Assembly (NCBI GenBank): GCA_002306055.1
Contig: DBRR01000042.1
Coordinates: 1-22,658, forward strand
Length of the DNA stretch: 22,658 nucleotides
Direction of reading: 5' to 3'
DNA from: Anaerolineaceae bacterium UBA1363
GTDB lineage: Bacteria > Chloroflexota > Anaerolineae > Anaerolineales > Anaerolineaceae
Within the stretch, counting starts at the first letter, position 1, and every line of letters begins with the position of its first letter. Below, in pieces: positions 1-7,512 of the stretch. The translations under genes and the position numbers were made by a program. The notes under the pieces are model-generated. The model had not been told where the DNA came from. It saw only the letters and a program-made list of their open reading frames with translations, and ran no database searches.

Positions 1-190
1 TTCATCTTTGCAGCGCCGTTCCCCTTGGGAGCATCTTGTCGCTACCTCCCCTGATTTAGATGCTAAAATCAGGTTTGTTCCACCCATCCTTCTGGACAAT
101 ATCGCTGTCCAACTCGGGGACTGGAGTGGATACCATCTGCTGGCTCAGCACCCCTCATTTCACGCGGCTTTTGAAAGCTCAATATTTTAA
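1..190 (+). CDS. C-terminal fragment of an unidentified protein (5' end outside window)
   Basis: The second forward frame is open from the first base of the window to a TAA at 188-190, giving at least 62 residues with no internal stop. I do not recognise the family. The visible tail mixes hydrophobic and aromatic residues (for example LGDWSGYHLL) and ends HAAFESSIF, which reads like folded-protein C-terminus rather than random frame. A strong hairpin terminator starts 29 bases after the stop, which supports a real gene ending here. The apparent TTG start at position 8 is probably just an internal Leu codon, since the frame continues upstream to the window edge. Function cannot be inferred from this fragment. 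Confidence 0.5.
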   Translation, partial: SSLQRRSPWEHLVATSPDLDAKIRFVPPILLDNIAVQLGDWSGYHLLAQHPSFHAAFESSIF

Positions 191-218
191 AAAATGGCAA
201 TGAGTTACGAAGGAAGTA

Positions 219-268
219 ATAACAAAAACAAGGCTTATCGGTTGGAACAAGAGCCTTGTTTTTGTTAT
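219..268. terminator. Strong bidirectional intrinsic terminator
   Basis: A perfect 17-bp inverted repeat has arms at 219-235 and 252-268 (core AAGGCT/AGCCTT flanked by A-rich and T-rich tracts) around a 16-base loop. The arms themselves supply a T-rich 3' side (TTGTTTTTGTTAT) on either strand, so it can end the + strand gene at 190 and the - strand dehydrogenase operon finishing at 387. Confidence 0.85.
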
Positions 269-386
269 GATTTTGTCTTGATAAGACGGCAGTTCGAAAG
301 GTCTTTTCCCGAGGGGACCCATCGAAACTCAAGCTTGAGGATCGCTTCTACGGATTCATTCCGGCCCACGAATAACTATAAAACCC
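269..386. other. Short intergenic stretch downstream of the E2 gene
   Basis: No gene is visible here. It contains a perfect 12-bp palindrome, CTCAAGCTTGAG, at 328-339, and a small 5-bp hairpin, GTCTT/AAGAC, at 275-287. Neither has a T-run, so I assign no function. Transcripts from the dehydrogenase genes probably run through this stretch to the terminator at 219-268. Confidence 0.4.
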
Positions 387-1658
387 CTAATCTGACCAGT
401 TTTCCAAGGTCTTCTTCACATCTGCCAGGAAATTATCACCGCTTTCGCCGTCGATCGCGCGGTGGTCGAAGACCAAAGACAGGTAAACCATCGGGCGGAT
501 GGCGATTGAATCATTGCCATTCTCATCGGTAATTACAACCGCGCGCTTTTGCATAACACCTGTACCCAGGATGCCCAGTTGGGGTTGGTTGATGATGGGC
601 ATGGCAAACAGCGAGCCAGCTGTACCATGGTTGGTAAGTGTAAAGGTCCCTCCACGGACATCTTCCGGTGAGAGTTTTTTATTGCGGGCGCGTTCAGCCA
701 GGCTATTGACCTGGGAGGCGATACCTCTCAAAGATAGGTTTTGCACTTGCTTGATAACTGGCACGATCAATCCACCTTCACCCAGAGCCACCGCCATGCC
801 GATATTGACATCGGTATAAGTGAAGAGCCCTTCGTCCGTCCAGGTGGCATTGATGACTTTATGCTTACTCAACGCTTTTGCCAAAGCTGCAATAAAATAT
901 GCCGTCAGTGTCAGATTGACCCCATCTGCAGCAAATTCTTCTTTATTTGCTTTGCGATGAGCCAGCACACGGCTCATGTCCACCTCCATAACGGTCAACA
1001 CGTGCGGCGAAGTATGAACTGAATCAACCATGCGGGCAGCAATCTGCCTGCGCGTGGAAGTATGGGGGATGAGGACGCCGGGAATGTCCGTGGGGACTGG
1101 TGCTGCCTTGGCAGGCTGCACCGGCTTTTCCTTCACCTCAGTTTTGGATTCGGGTGCACTGGGGGATTCTTTCTTCGGCCTGGCCAGGTATGCCTCGACA
1201 TCCTGCTTTGTGATCCTACCCCCTGCACCTGTGCCCTGGATCTGGTCTGGGTCAAGCTGGTGCTCGTCGAGCATTTTCCTGACCAACGGGGAAAGGAAGC
1301 TTGCTTTGGCTGCAGGTTTTTCTGCAATCACCGGTTGTTCCTGTTCAACTACTTCAGCCGGAGCTTCTTCTGCTTGCGGAACTTGTGCGGGTTTTTCAGT
1401 CTCTTCGTCCAAGGACTCTCCTGGTTCGCCGATCAGCCCCATCGTCTCGCCAACCTGTACAGTATCCCCAGCGACTACGTCGATGCGCAGCAGGGTGCCC
1501 GACACCGGGCTGGGGAACTCGGTCACGACTTTGTCAGTTTCAAGTTCCACCACGGACTCAAATTCTTCCACATGGTCTCCGACTTGTTTGAGCCAGGTAA
1601 CCACTGTGAGTTCTTCCACACCTTCGCCCGGTCTTGGGGCGATTAATTTTGTAGCCAT
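387..1658 (-). CDS. 2-oxo acid dehydrogenase E2 (lipoyl acyltransferase)
   Basis: This is the 423-residue core acyltransferase of a pyruvate or branched-chain 2-oxo acid dehydrogenase complex. It moves the acyl group from E1 to CoA on a swinging lipoyl arm. Domains run in the usual order. A biotinyl-lipoyl domain at about residues 1-78 has the lipoylated Lys43 in ETDKV. A Pro/Ala/Glu-rich linker follows. The peripheral subunit-binding domain lies at about 120-160 (SPLVRKML, GTGAGGRITKQDV). The catalytic domain from about 195 ends with DHRAIDG at 398-404, carrying the catalytic His399 and Asp403. It follows the fused E1 gene by 8 bases, with a strong GGAGG site before the ATG, so the two form one operon. 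No E3 (dihydrolipoamide dehydrogenase) is nearby and it must be encoded elsewhere. The exact substrate (pyruvate or branched-chain acid) cannot be read from this sequence. Confidence 0.93.
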   Translation of the reverse strand: MATKLIAPRPGEGVEELTVVTWLKQVGDHVEEFESVVELETDKVVTEFPSPVSGTLLRIDVVAGDTVQVGETMGLIGEPGESLDEETEKPAQVPQAEEAPAEVVEQEQPVIAEKPAAKASFLSPLVRKMLDEHQLDPDQIQGTGAGGRITKQDVEAYLARPKKESPSAPESKTEVKEKPVQPAKAAPVPTDIPGVLIPHTSTRRQIAARMVDSVHTSPHVLTVMEVDMSRVLAHRKANKEEFAADGVNLTLTAYFIAALAKALSKHKVINATWTDEGLFTYTDVNIGMAVALGEGGLIVPVIKQVQNLSLRGIASQVNSLAERARNKKLSPEDVRGGTFTLTNHGTAGSLFAMPIINQPQLGILGTGVMQKRAVVITDENGNDSIAIRPMVYLSLVFDHRAIDGESGDNFLADVKKTLENWSD

Positions 1659-1666
1659 TGATCCTC

Positions 1667-4084
1667 CTAAAGAATGGCAGGGAAGCGATTGGGGTCGCTC
1701 TCCCGCATGATTTCATAAACCGCGTTGAAAATGCTTTCCGCGTTCGGTTTGCTGTAATAATCCCCATCGGTGCCGTAAGCCGGGCGGTGGTTGGCAGCAC
1801 TGAGCGTGCGCGGAGCGGAATCCAGCCATGGGTAACCGCCTTGCTTCTCCAGAACTTCCTGCATCATATAAGCGGTGGTGCCGCCGGGCATATCCTCGTC
1901 CACGAAAAGAACGCGCGAAGTTTTTTTGAGCGAGTCCACGATCATGTGATTGAGATCAAATGGCAGCAGAGTTTGAACGTCGATTAGCTCTACGTCAATG
2001 CCAACCTGTGCCAGTCTTTCAGCCGCTTGTTGGGCAATGCGCACAGTGGCTCCGTAGGTCACCAGGGTCAGATCCTTTCCTTCCCTGAGCACTTCAGGCA
2101 CACCGAGAGGAAGTTTGAATTCCGCGAGATTGTCTGGCAGGCGTTCCTTGAGACGGTAGCCATTTAAAACTTCGACGACCAAGGCAGGATCATCCCCTTC
2201 GATTAAAGTATTGTAGAAACCTGCCGCCTGGGTCATATTGCGAGGAACTGCCACGTGGATACCCCGTATAAGGTTGGTAATGCCAGCCATCGGTGAACCG
2301 GAGTGGAAGATACCCTCAAGTCGATGACCACGCGTGCGGATGATCACGGGAGCCTGTTGGCGACCTGCAGTGCGCCAGCGCAAGTTGGAAAGATCATCCG
2401 CCATGGTCTGGAGGGCGTAAAGCAGGTAATCGAGATATTGAATTTCTGCAATTGGTCGGAAGCCGCGCAGAGCGAGACCAATGGCCTGCCCCAAAATAGT
2501 GGCTTCACGAATACCTGTATCAGAAACCCGTAAAGGGCCGTACTTCTCCTGCAGCCCACGGAATGCCTGGTTGACATCGCCCAAATGGCCAACATCTTCA
2601 CCGAATGCAACCATTAAAGGCTGGCGGGCAAGAATTTCGTCGAAAGCTTTGTTGAGAACTTCAAAACCCATCAAGGTTGGAGAACCCTCACTGTACTTTG
2701 CTTCAACCGGTTTCACTTTCAAAGGCGATCTAGCGGAGTCTGAGAAAAGGAACTTGTTGTAATATGCCTGGCGTTCTGTTTCCAGGCTGGTCGAGAGATT
2801 AACCAGCGCTTTACGGGATTCCGTTGGATGATCCTTTGTAAGAACGAGTGCTTGGTGAATGGCAGAAGCGGCATCGCTAAAGATAGGATCTTGTATACTG
2901 ACAAGGCGATTATTAATGGCCTCGATTTCTACCTTTTGGGTTGAAGCGCTGGCAGCCAGCTCAGAAAGCCTTTGGGAGGCGGTCTTAACAAACTCTTTGA
3001 TGGGACCCTGGAAGCTCTCCCAAGCTTTCTTGCGGGCTTGTTCAACAGTTTTCTTGTCTTCTGCCTCAAATTCGCTCAACTGCTCGTCCGTAGCGACGTT
3101 GTTATCGATCAGATACTGGCGGAAACGGCGCAGGCAGTCTAAATCATACTCCCACTCCAGCCGTTCTTTGGATTTATAGCGTTCTTGAGAGCCTGAGGTG
3201 GAGTGCCCCTGGGGTTGAGTGGCGTCCGTGACGTGCACCAGGGCTGGAATGTGATACTTGCGGGCCGTGTCAGCTGCTTCTTGGTAGGTCCGAAGCAGGG
3301 CAGGATAATCCCAGGCAGGAACCTGGTAGATGTCATACCCGCGGTCACATTGCTCAGCCGGGCAGGGCACTCGCTGAAAACCTTGCAGGATCGCATAGAT
3401 ATTTTCTTTCACCATTTGAAACTCGTTGGGTACCGAGATGCCATAGCCATCATCGTAGATACTGATAATTGCCGGGGCATGGAGAACGCCAATGGCATTG
3501 ACCGCTTCCCAGAAGTGACCTTCAGCGGTTGATGCATTGCCAATGGATATCCAGGTGATTTCGTTGCCGTTGTTGCTGAAGGAATCAAACCCCTTTAGCT
3601 CTGCGTTCTTGCGATAGAGTACCGAAGCCAGTGCAAGCCCAACAGACCGGGGCATCTGGGCAGCAGTCGGAGCGATATCTGCCGAGGAATTGTAGCGGTC
3701 GGTTTGTTTGAGCCAGTTGCCATCTGCGTCGATCAATTGCGTGGAGAAGTGCCCAGTCATATTACGACCGCCACTGTTAGGGTCGAATTTCGGGTCGGCA
3801 TGCGCATAGAGTTGAGCGAAGAATTCTTCGAGCGTGAGCAAGTCAAGCGCCATCATCCAGGTTTGATCGCGGTAGTACCCTGAACGCCAATCTCCTTTGC
3901 CGAATGTGTGAGCGATTGCCAGTTGGGGGAGTTCCTTGCCGTCCCCAAAGATGCCAAATTTGGCTTTACCGGTCAGGACCTCACGGCGACCGATGATGGA
4001 AGCCTGTCTTGAGCGATATCCGAGACGATAGTCTGCGATCAGTTCTTCCGGTGATAAAGGTAATTCTTGATTGATGTTATCCAT
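1667..4084 (-). CDS. Fused alpha-beta E1 component of 2-oxo acid dehydrogenase
   Basis: This 805-residue protein carries both E1 subunits in one chain. The N-terminal alpha-like half has the thiamine-diphosphate/Mg motif, seen as GNASTAEGHF from about residue 182 and closing with DDGYGIS near 210. These replace the commoner GDG...NN pattern. The beta-like half begins near Met472 (LMGFEVLNKAFDEIL, GEDVGHLG) and ends in a transketolase-C domain. It decarboxylates a 2-oxo acid and acylates the lipoyl group of the E2 encoded 8 bases downstream. A longer reading from 4141 would start inside the predicted -35 box, so I chose the ATG at 4084, which opens MDNINQEL. Fused E1 chains are known in several bacterial phyla. 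Specificity (pyruvate or branched-chain) is open. There is no obvious Shine-Dalgarno sequence before the chosen ATG. Confidence 0.9.
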   Translation of the reverse strand: MDNINQELPLSPEELIADYRLGYRSRQASIIGRREVLTGKAKFGIFGDGKELPQLAIAHTFGKGDWRSGYYRDQTWMMALDLLTLEEFFAQLYAHADPKFDPNSGGRNMTGHFSTQLIDADGNWLKQTDRYNSSADIAPTAAQMPRSVGLALASVLYRKNAELKGFDSFSNNGNEITWISIGNASTAEGHFWEAVNAIGVLHAPAIISIYDDGYGISVPNEFQMVKENIYAILQGFQRVPCPAEQCDRGYDIYQVPAWDYPALLRTYQEAADTARKYHIPALVHVTDATQPQGHSTSGSQERYKSKERLEWEYDLDCLRRFRQYLIDNNVATDEQLSEFEAEDKKTVEQARKKAWESFQGPIKEFVKTASQRLSELAASASTQKVEIEAINNRLVSIQDPIFSDAASAIHQALVLTKDHPTESRKALVNLSTSLETERQAYYNKFLFSDSARSPLKVKPVEAKYSEGSPTLMGFEVLNKAFDEILARQPLMVAFGEDVGHLGDVNQAFRGLQEKYGPLRVSDTGIREATILGQAIGLALRGFRPIAEIQYLDYLLYALQTMADDLSNLRWRTAGRQQAPVIIRTRGHRLEGIFHSGSPMAGITNLIRGIHVAVPRNMTQAAGFYNTLIEGDDPALVVEVLNGYRLKERLPDNLAEFKLPLGVPEVLREGKDLTLVTYGATVRIAQQAAERLAQVGIDVELIDVQTLLPFDLNHMIVDSLKKTSRVLFVDEDMPGGTTAYMMQEVLEKQGGYPWLDSAPRTLSAANHRPAYGTDGDYYSKPNAESIFNAVYEIMRESDPNRFPAIL

Positions 4085-4100
4085 ATCGTCTAATTTCCAT
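4077..4100 (-). CDS. Possible 7-codon leader ORF overlapping the E1 start
   Basis: An ATG at 4100 opens a 7-codon frame (MEIRRYG) whose TAA overlaps the first codons of E1 (ATGGATAA). The predicted transcription start is about 6 bases upstream, so this would be an almost leaderless mini-ORF. It could couple translation into E1, which lacks a clear Shine-Dalgarno of its own. Short ORFs arise by chance, so confidence is low. Confidence 0.25.
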   Translation of the reverse strand: MEIRRYG

Positions 4101-4112
4101 GCTTTTAGTACA

Positions 4113-4141
4113 ATTATAGAAAGCAAACGATTGGAACGCAA
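4113..4141 (-). promoter_or_regulatory. Promoter of the E1-E2 operon
   Basis: On the - strand, TTGCGT (4136-4141) is followed after exactly 17 bases by a perfect TATAAT (4113-4118). Transcription would begin near 4106, about 20 bases before the E1 ATG. This placement also rules out translation starts upstream of 4100. Confidence 0.75.
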
Positions 4142-4202
4142 AAAATTGTAGAGGTGGAGGGAAAGAATGGCTGATGCGTTTGTTGGGGTTTCGTTTGTAA
4201 AA

Positions 4203-4238
4203 AGGGTTTTTCGTGAAGTGGGTGGTTATCCCTTCACG
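4203..4238 (-). terminator. Weak hairpin at the end of the permease operon
   Basis: A 7-bp stem CGTGAAG/CTTCACG (4232-4238 and 4212-4218) overlaps the stop codon of the last permease gene and is followed on the - strand by AAAAACCCTTTTT. The T-run is displaced from the stem, so termination would be inefficient. It is the only candidate before the E1 promoter. Confidence 0.35.
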
Positions 4239-5053
4239 GCGCCGCCGAGCATGCCGCGGATGAAGAATCGCTGGAAGAGGATATAAATCAAGATAGTCGG
4301 AAGAGCAACAATGATAGCTCCAGCTGCCATCAGGGGGATGTTGGCTGTGTATTTGCCTTGGAAGAAAGCCAAACCCACTGGCAGGGTTCGCAGTGCCTCG
4401 TTTTGCACCATGACGAGGGCAAGCAGAAACTCGTTCCAGGTCCACATGAAAATCAGGACGACAAGCGTCGTTACAGCAGGTTTTGCGATTGGCCAGAGGA
4501 TGTACCATAGCGTCTGCCACCTGGAACAGCCATCAATGGTGGCAGCGTCAGTTAATTCCCTGGGAGTATTTTCGAAAAATGAAGCCATCCACATCGTGCC
4601 AAAAGAAACACTTAGACCGACCTGGGGGAGGATCAGCGCCCAAATCGTGTCAGTAATTCCGACGGAGTCCATCAAGTTGTAAAGGGGGATGATAACAGCC
4701 TCAAAGGGTACCATGTAGCCAATTAGAATGAGAGGATACAGCCAATTTTTACCCGGTAGGGGCAGAGCGCCAAAGGCGTACCCGCTTAACGTGGATAGAA
4801 ACACGCTGGAAATCACGACTGCAGCTGCAACGATAACGCTGTTCTTGAAAAATACGTTGAAACGTCCTACCCGCCATGCCTGTTCGAAATTTGCCAGGCT
4901 CCAATCGCTTGGAAGCGAGAAAGGTCCCCCCATCACTTCAGTACTGGTCTTGAAAGCACTGGTGAACATGCCCCAGATGGGGACGAGTACCACGAGCATG
5001 AATACAATCAGGATAAGGTAGCGGGGAAAGAGTTTCTTCCATGGATATTTCAT
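4226..5053 (-). CDS. CUT1-type sugar ABC transporter permease (MalG-like)
   Basis: This 275-residue inner-membrane permease of the carbohydrate-uptake-1 family has about six hydrophobic segments. The first is at about residues 10-32, and a periplasmic segment containing FKTSTEVMGGP follows. The cytoplasmic EAA loop that docks the ATPase is visible as ELTDAATIDGCSRWQT followed by WPIAKPA. The C-terminus (FFIRGMLGGAVKG) matches the usual MalG-type ending. Its ATG overlaps the stop of the preceding permease gene (ATGA), so the two are translationally coupled and should form a heterodimer. The substrate is presumably a sugar or oligosaccharide; the sequence does not say which. Confidence 0.92.
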   Translation of the reverse strand: MKYPWKKLFPRYLILIVFMLVVLVPIWGMFTSAFKTSTEVMGGPFSLPSDWSLANFEQAWRVGRFNVFFKNSVIVAAAVVISSVFLSTLSGYAFGALPLPGKNWLYPLILIGYMVPFEAVIIPLYNLMDSVGITDTIWALILPQVGLSVSFGTMWMASFFENTPRELTDAATIDGCSRWQTLWYILWPIAKPAVTTLVVLIFMWTWNEFLLALVMVQNEALRTLPVGLAFFQGKYTANIPLMAAGAIIVALPTILIYILFQRFFIRGMLGGAVKG

Positions 5054-5955
5054 GCGCTCTCCTCAGATCCTTGTTGCTGAAAATGGCGGATAAACAGCGA
5101 AATAATTAGAATAATCAGAGTAAGGATGGTTGCGATGGCAGCGGCATAGCCGATACGATTATTGGTGAAGGCGGCGCGATAGATGAGAAAGCCGGTAACC
5201 ATGGTTGACTCGCCAGGTCCACCCCGCGTGGTAGTGTAGACCAGGTCAAAGACGCGCAGGGCTGCGATGATAGTGGTCACCAGAGCTACTGTAATCTCGG
5301 AACGAAGCCCTGGAACCGTGATGTGAATAAATTGCTGAAAAGCATTGGCGCCATCCAGGCTGGCGGCTTCGTAATATTCTTCGTTGATGTGCTGCATTCC
5401 TGCCAGGAAAAGCACCATGCAGAAGCCATACTGCACCCAGGTTCCGATACTCCCCACGGCAGGCAATGCCCAGGTGAAATCGCCCAGCCAACTGATCGCG
5501 AAAACATCCAAGCCAATCTGGCGGAGAAATAGGTTGATGGGTCCAAAGGTAGGGTTGAACATCCAACGCCAGATGACACCGACGACTACCATGCTGATGA
5601 CCTGGGGCAAAAAAAGCGCAGTACGGAAGAAGGCAAATCCGGGAATGGCGCGCCGACTCAAAAGAGAGGCCAGAAACAGCCCTATCAGGATTGGGATGAT
5701 GCTGAAGAAAATAACAAAAACCAGATTGTTGCGCAGGGCATTGTGAAACTTGGGGTCAGTAAAAAGCTCAACATAGTTGGCAAGACCGATCCAGGTTCGA
5801 TTCTGGCTGAAACCATCCCATTGGTAGAAACTACTGCGAATGGTTTCGAGAATGGGCAAAAAAGTAAAGAGGAGATACACCAGCAAAGTCGGAAGGAGGT
5901 ACCACAAGCCCTTCCAGCGCGATTCTCCAGGATATTTATTCGTCACATGTGCCAT
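5050..5955 (-). CDS. CUT1-type sugar ABC transporter permease (MalF/UgpA-like)
   Basis: This 301-residue inner-membrane permease is the partner of the MalG-like protein encoded next. A first membrane helix lies at about residues 17-38 (LWYLLPTLLVYLLFTFLP), with further hydrophobic segments through to the C-terminus. The EAA loop reads EYYEAASLDGANAFQQF followed by ITVPGL. The gene lies 51 bases after the binding-protein gene, separated by a stem-loop. The ATG at 5955 has no convincing Shine-Dalgarno. A GTG three codons later is an alternative, but has no better site. No ATP-binding subunit lies in the window. Many CUT1 systems share one MsiK/MalK-type ATPase encoded elsewhere, and I infer the same here. 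Confidence 0.92.
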   Translation of the reverse strand: MAHVTNKYPGESRWKGLWYLLPTLLVYLLFTFLPILETIRSSFYQWDGFSQNRTWIGLANYVELFTDPKFHNALRNNLVFVIFFSIIPILIGLFLASLLSRRAIPGFAFFRTALFLPQVISMVVVGVIWRWMFNPTFGPINLFLRQIGLDVFAISWLGDFTWALPAVGSIGTWVQYGFCMVLFLAGMQHINEEYYEAASLDGANAFQQFIHITVPGLRSEITVALVTTIIAALRVFDLVYTTTRGGPGESTMVTGFLIYRAAFTNNRIGYAAAIATILTLIILIISLFIRHFQQQGSEESA

Positions 5956-5966
5956 GGGTAAATGAA

Positions 5967-5995
5967 AAAGACCGGCGCACTACGCACCGGTCTTT
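5967..5995 (-). terminator. Intercistronic stem-loop between binding-protein and permease genes
   Basis: Arms AAAGACCGG (5967-5975) and CCGGTCTTT (5987-5995) pair perfectly, and the stem extends inward by two G-C pairs past one mismatch. On the - strand a short T-rich tail follows. Hairpins in this position of ABC operons commonly act as partial terminators or 3' stabilisers that keep the binding protein in excess over the permeases. I infer that role here. Confidence 0.7.
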
Positions 5996-6006
5996 GGGTC
6001 AGATGT

Positions 6007-7341
6007 TTATTCCGATTTAGACTGCAAGTAAGCTTTATAATCTGCTTCAACTGCTTCGGTGAAATTGGCTGGGGTTGAAATACCGCCGAGGAGTTTCTGC
6101 AATTCAGCAACCAGGGTATCATAGAAAGTTGGCGTCGCCCAGTCGATATAATGACCGACAGCGTTTTCTTTGTTGATGGCATTCCAGGCATTCAGAGTAT
6201 CACCGAAGAGATTATTGGTGTCCACTTTGCTATCTTCGGGGAGCGCCATCGCAGGGAGCATACCGGCTTCAGCCCAAAGCTCGGCTGCGCGGGGGCTGAT
6301 CATCCAGTTGAGGTATTCAGCAGCAAGGTCTTGCTTTTCAGTGGTTTTGCGGATGGCGAAGGGGATGCCCACACCACCAATAGCCAGACCAGTTTTGCCA
6401 GCAAATGGAGGTAAAAGGAAGAAACCGAATTCCTGGTCAGTCCCAACCATCAGTTCCGGTGCCAACCAGGAACCCGTGATGGTCATGGCGCCATTTCCAG
6501 CTTTGAAGAGATTGTTGCAGTCGTCATAGCCTATTCCAGGAAAGCCCTCGGTGAAATAACCCGCCTTTGCCCAATCCTGCAGGATTTGGGCAGCCTGGCG
6601 ATTCTCGGGAATGTCAAAACTGACATTATTGACACCATAAGTAAGATTATTGATGTAATCCAGCGAGACGAGTAAATGTTGAATAGCGCTATATTCGTGA
6701 ATAGCATTCCAGCCATCCAATGAGCCAAATGAAATCGGAGTAATCCCTTCAGTTTTGATCTTGGCAAGCAAAGCTTCGAAGTCCTCAAACGTGGTGGGAA
6801 CATCCCAGCGGTTTTTCTTGAAGATGTCTTTGTTGTAGAAAACTCCCACTACCTCGGCGGTTGGGCTGACACCATAAAGATTGCCTGTACCGAAGGTCTT
6901 GCCGTCTTCGGTAAAGCTGTTGCGGCTGGCGACGCTGGTGGAGAAGACACTACTCCAGTTGTATTTTTCCAGATAGGGGTTGAGCGGAAGTAAAAGCCCG
7001 GCTTCCACCAGGGCACCCATGTCGTTGCGCCCCTGGTTGACCTGGGCTACATCAGGACCGTCTGCGTTGGCGAGGGCAAGTTTGACTGTAGTCTGGAGAT
7101 CCGCAAGCACTTTAACCTCACGCTGAATCTTCACGCCGGGATGGGCAGCTTCGAATTCAGCATTCAAGGTCTCCATAACTTTGCTCTCCTCATCCCGGTA
7201 AAACTGGTCCCAAACCAACAGGACCTGTTCGCCTGTATTGGCAGCGGGGGTTTGATCGGCTGGTGAAGCGGGTTTAGCGCATGCTGAAAGAAGAATCATT
7301 AGTGCAAGACTGATTGACAAAAAAATACTGCGTTTCTTCAT
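6007..7341 (-). CDS. Sugar-binding lipoprotein of the ABC transporter
   Basis: This 444-residue extracellular solute-binding protein of the CUT1 (family 1) type starts with a lipoprotein signal: a basic MKKR start, a hydrophobic stretch to residue 18, and the lipobox LSAC with the lipidated Cys21. A small Pro/Ala-rich linker (KPASPADQTPAAN) precedes the binding lobes. The lobes contain family-like features such as AEFEAAHPGVKI near the N-terminus, VVGVFYNKDIFKK, and GNGAMTITGSW in the middle. It would capture a sugar outside the membrane and deliver it to the two permeases encoded next. A good AGGAG site sits before the ATG. Expression probably exceeds that of the permeases because of the hairpin downstream. 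The ligand is not identifiable from sequence alone. Confidence 0.93.
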   Translation of the reverse strand: MKKRSIFLSISLALMILLSACAKPASPADQTPAANTGEQVLLVWDQFYRDEESKVMETLNAEFEAAHPGVKIQREVKVLADLQTTVKLALANADGPDVAQVNQGRNDMGALVEAGLLLPLNPYLEKYNWSSVFSTSVASRNSFTEDGKTFGTGNLYGVSPTAEVVGVFYNKDIFKKNRWDVPTTFEDFEALLAKIKTEGITPISFGSLDGWNAIHEYSAIQHLLVSLDYINNLTYGVNNVSFDIPENRQAAQILQDWAKAGYFTEGFPGIGYDDCNNLFKAGNGAMTITGSWLAPELMVGTDQEFGFFLLPPFAGKTGLAIGGVGIPFAIRKTTEKQDLAAEYLNWMISPRAAELWAEAGMLPAMALPEDSKVDTNNLFGDTLNAWNAINKENAVGHYIDWATPTFYDTLVAELQKLLGGISTPANFTEAVEADYKAYLQSKSE

Positions 7342-7512
7342 AGTTTTCTCCTAAAGTAATCAAAGGAATATCCTTATATAGAAAAATTATAACCCAGTTG
7401 AGAATGGTCTACTCGCGCTGTAGAACCGGTTAGTGAAAAGTAGCGATGAGGGTCATAGCAAGCTGGGTATAATAAAGGAATATTGTGGATCCCTGGTTCA
7501 AAAAGGAGAGAA
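7342..7512. promoter_or_regulatory. Divergent promoter region between transporter and glpX
   Basis: A - strand TATAAT lies at 7386-7391 and could drive the sugar transporter. A + strand TATAAT at 7468-7473 could drive glpX. Neither has a convincing -35 box at standard spacing, so both may need an activator or another sigma factor. I found no clear operator palindrome. Confidence 0.4.

Noticed and set aside
328..339. 12-bp palindrome CTCAAGCTTGAG as a terminator or operator
   Set aside because: It has no loop or T-run and lies downstream of both flanking genes, so neither role is supported.
1030..1710. Long open frame of 226 codons on the + strand opposite the E2 gene
   Set aside because: Ser/Thr/Pro-rich translation typical of an antisense frame over a GC-rich gene; the opposite strand has a clear E2 with all domains.
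4077..4520. 147-codon - strand frame across the end of the permease gene and the E1 promoter
   Set aside because: It is a shifted frame over the permease gene. Only its last seven codons, starting at 4100, are kept as a possible leader ORF.
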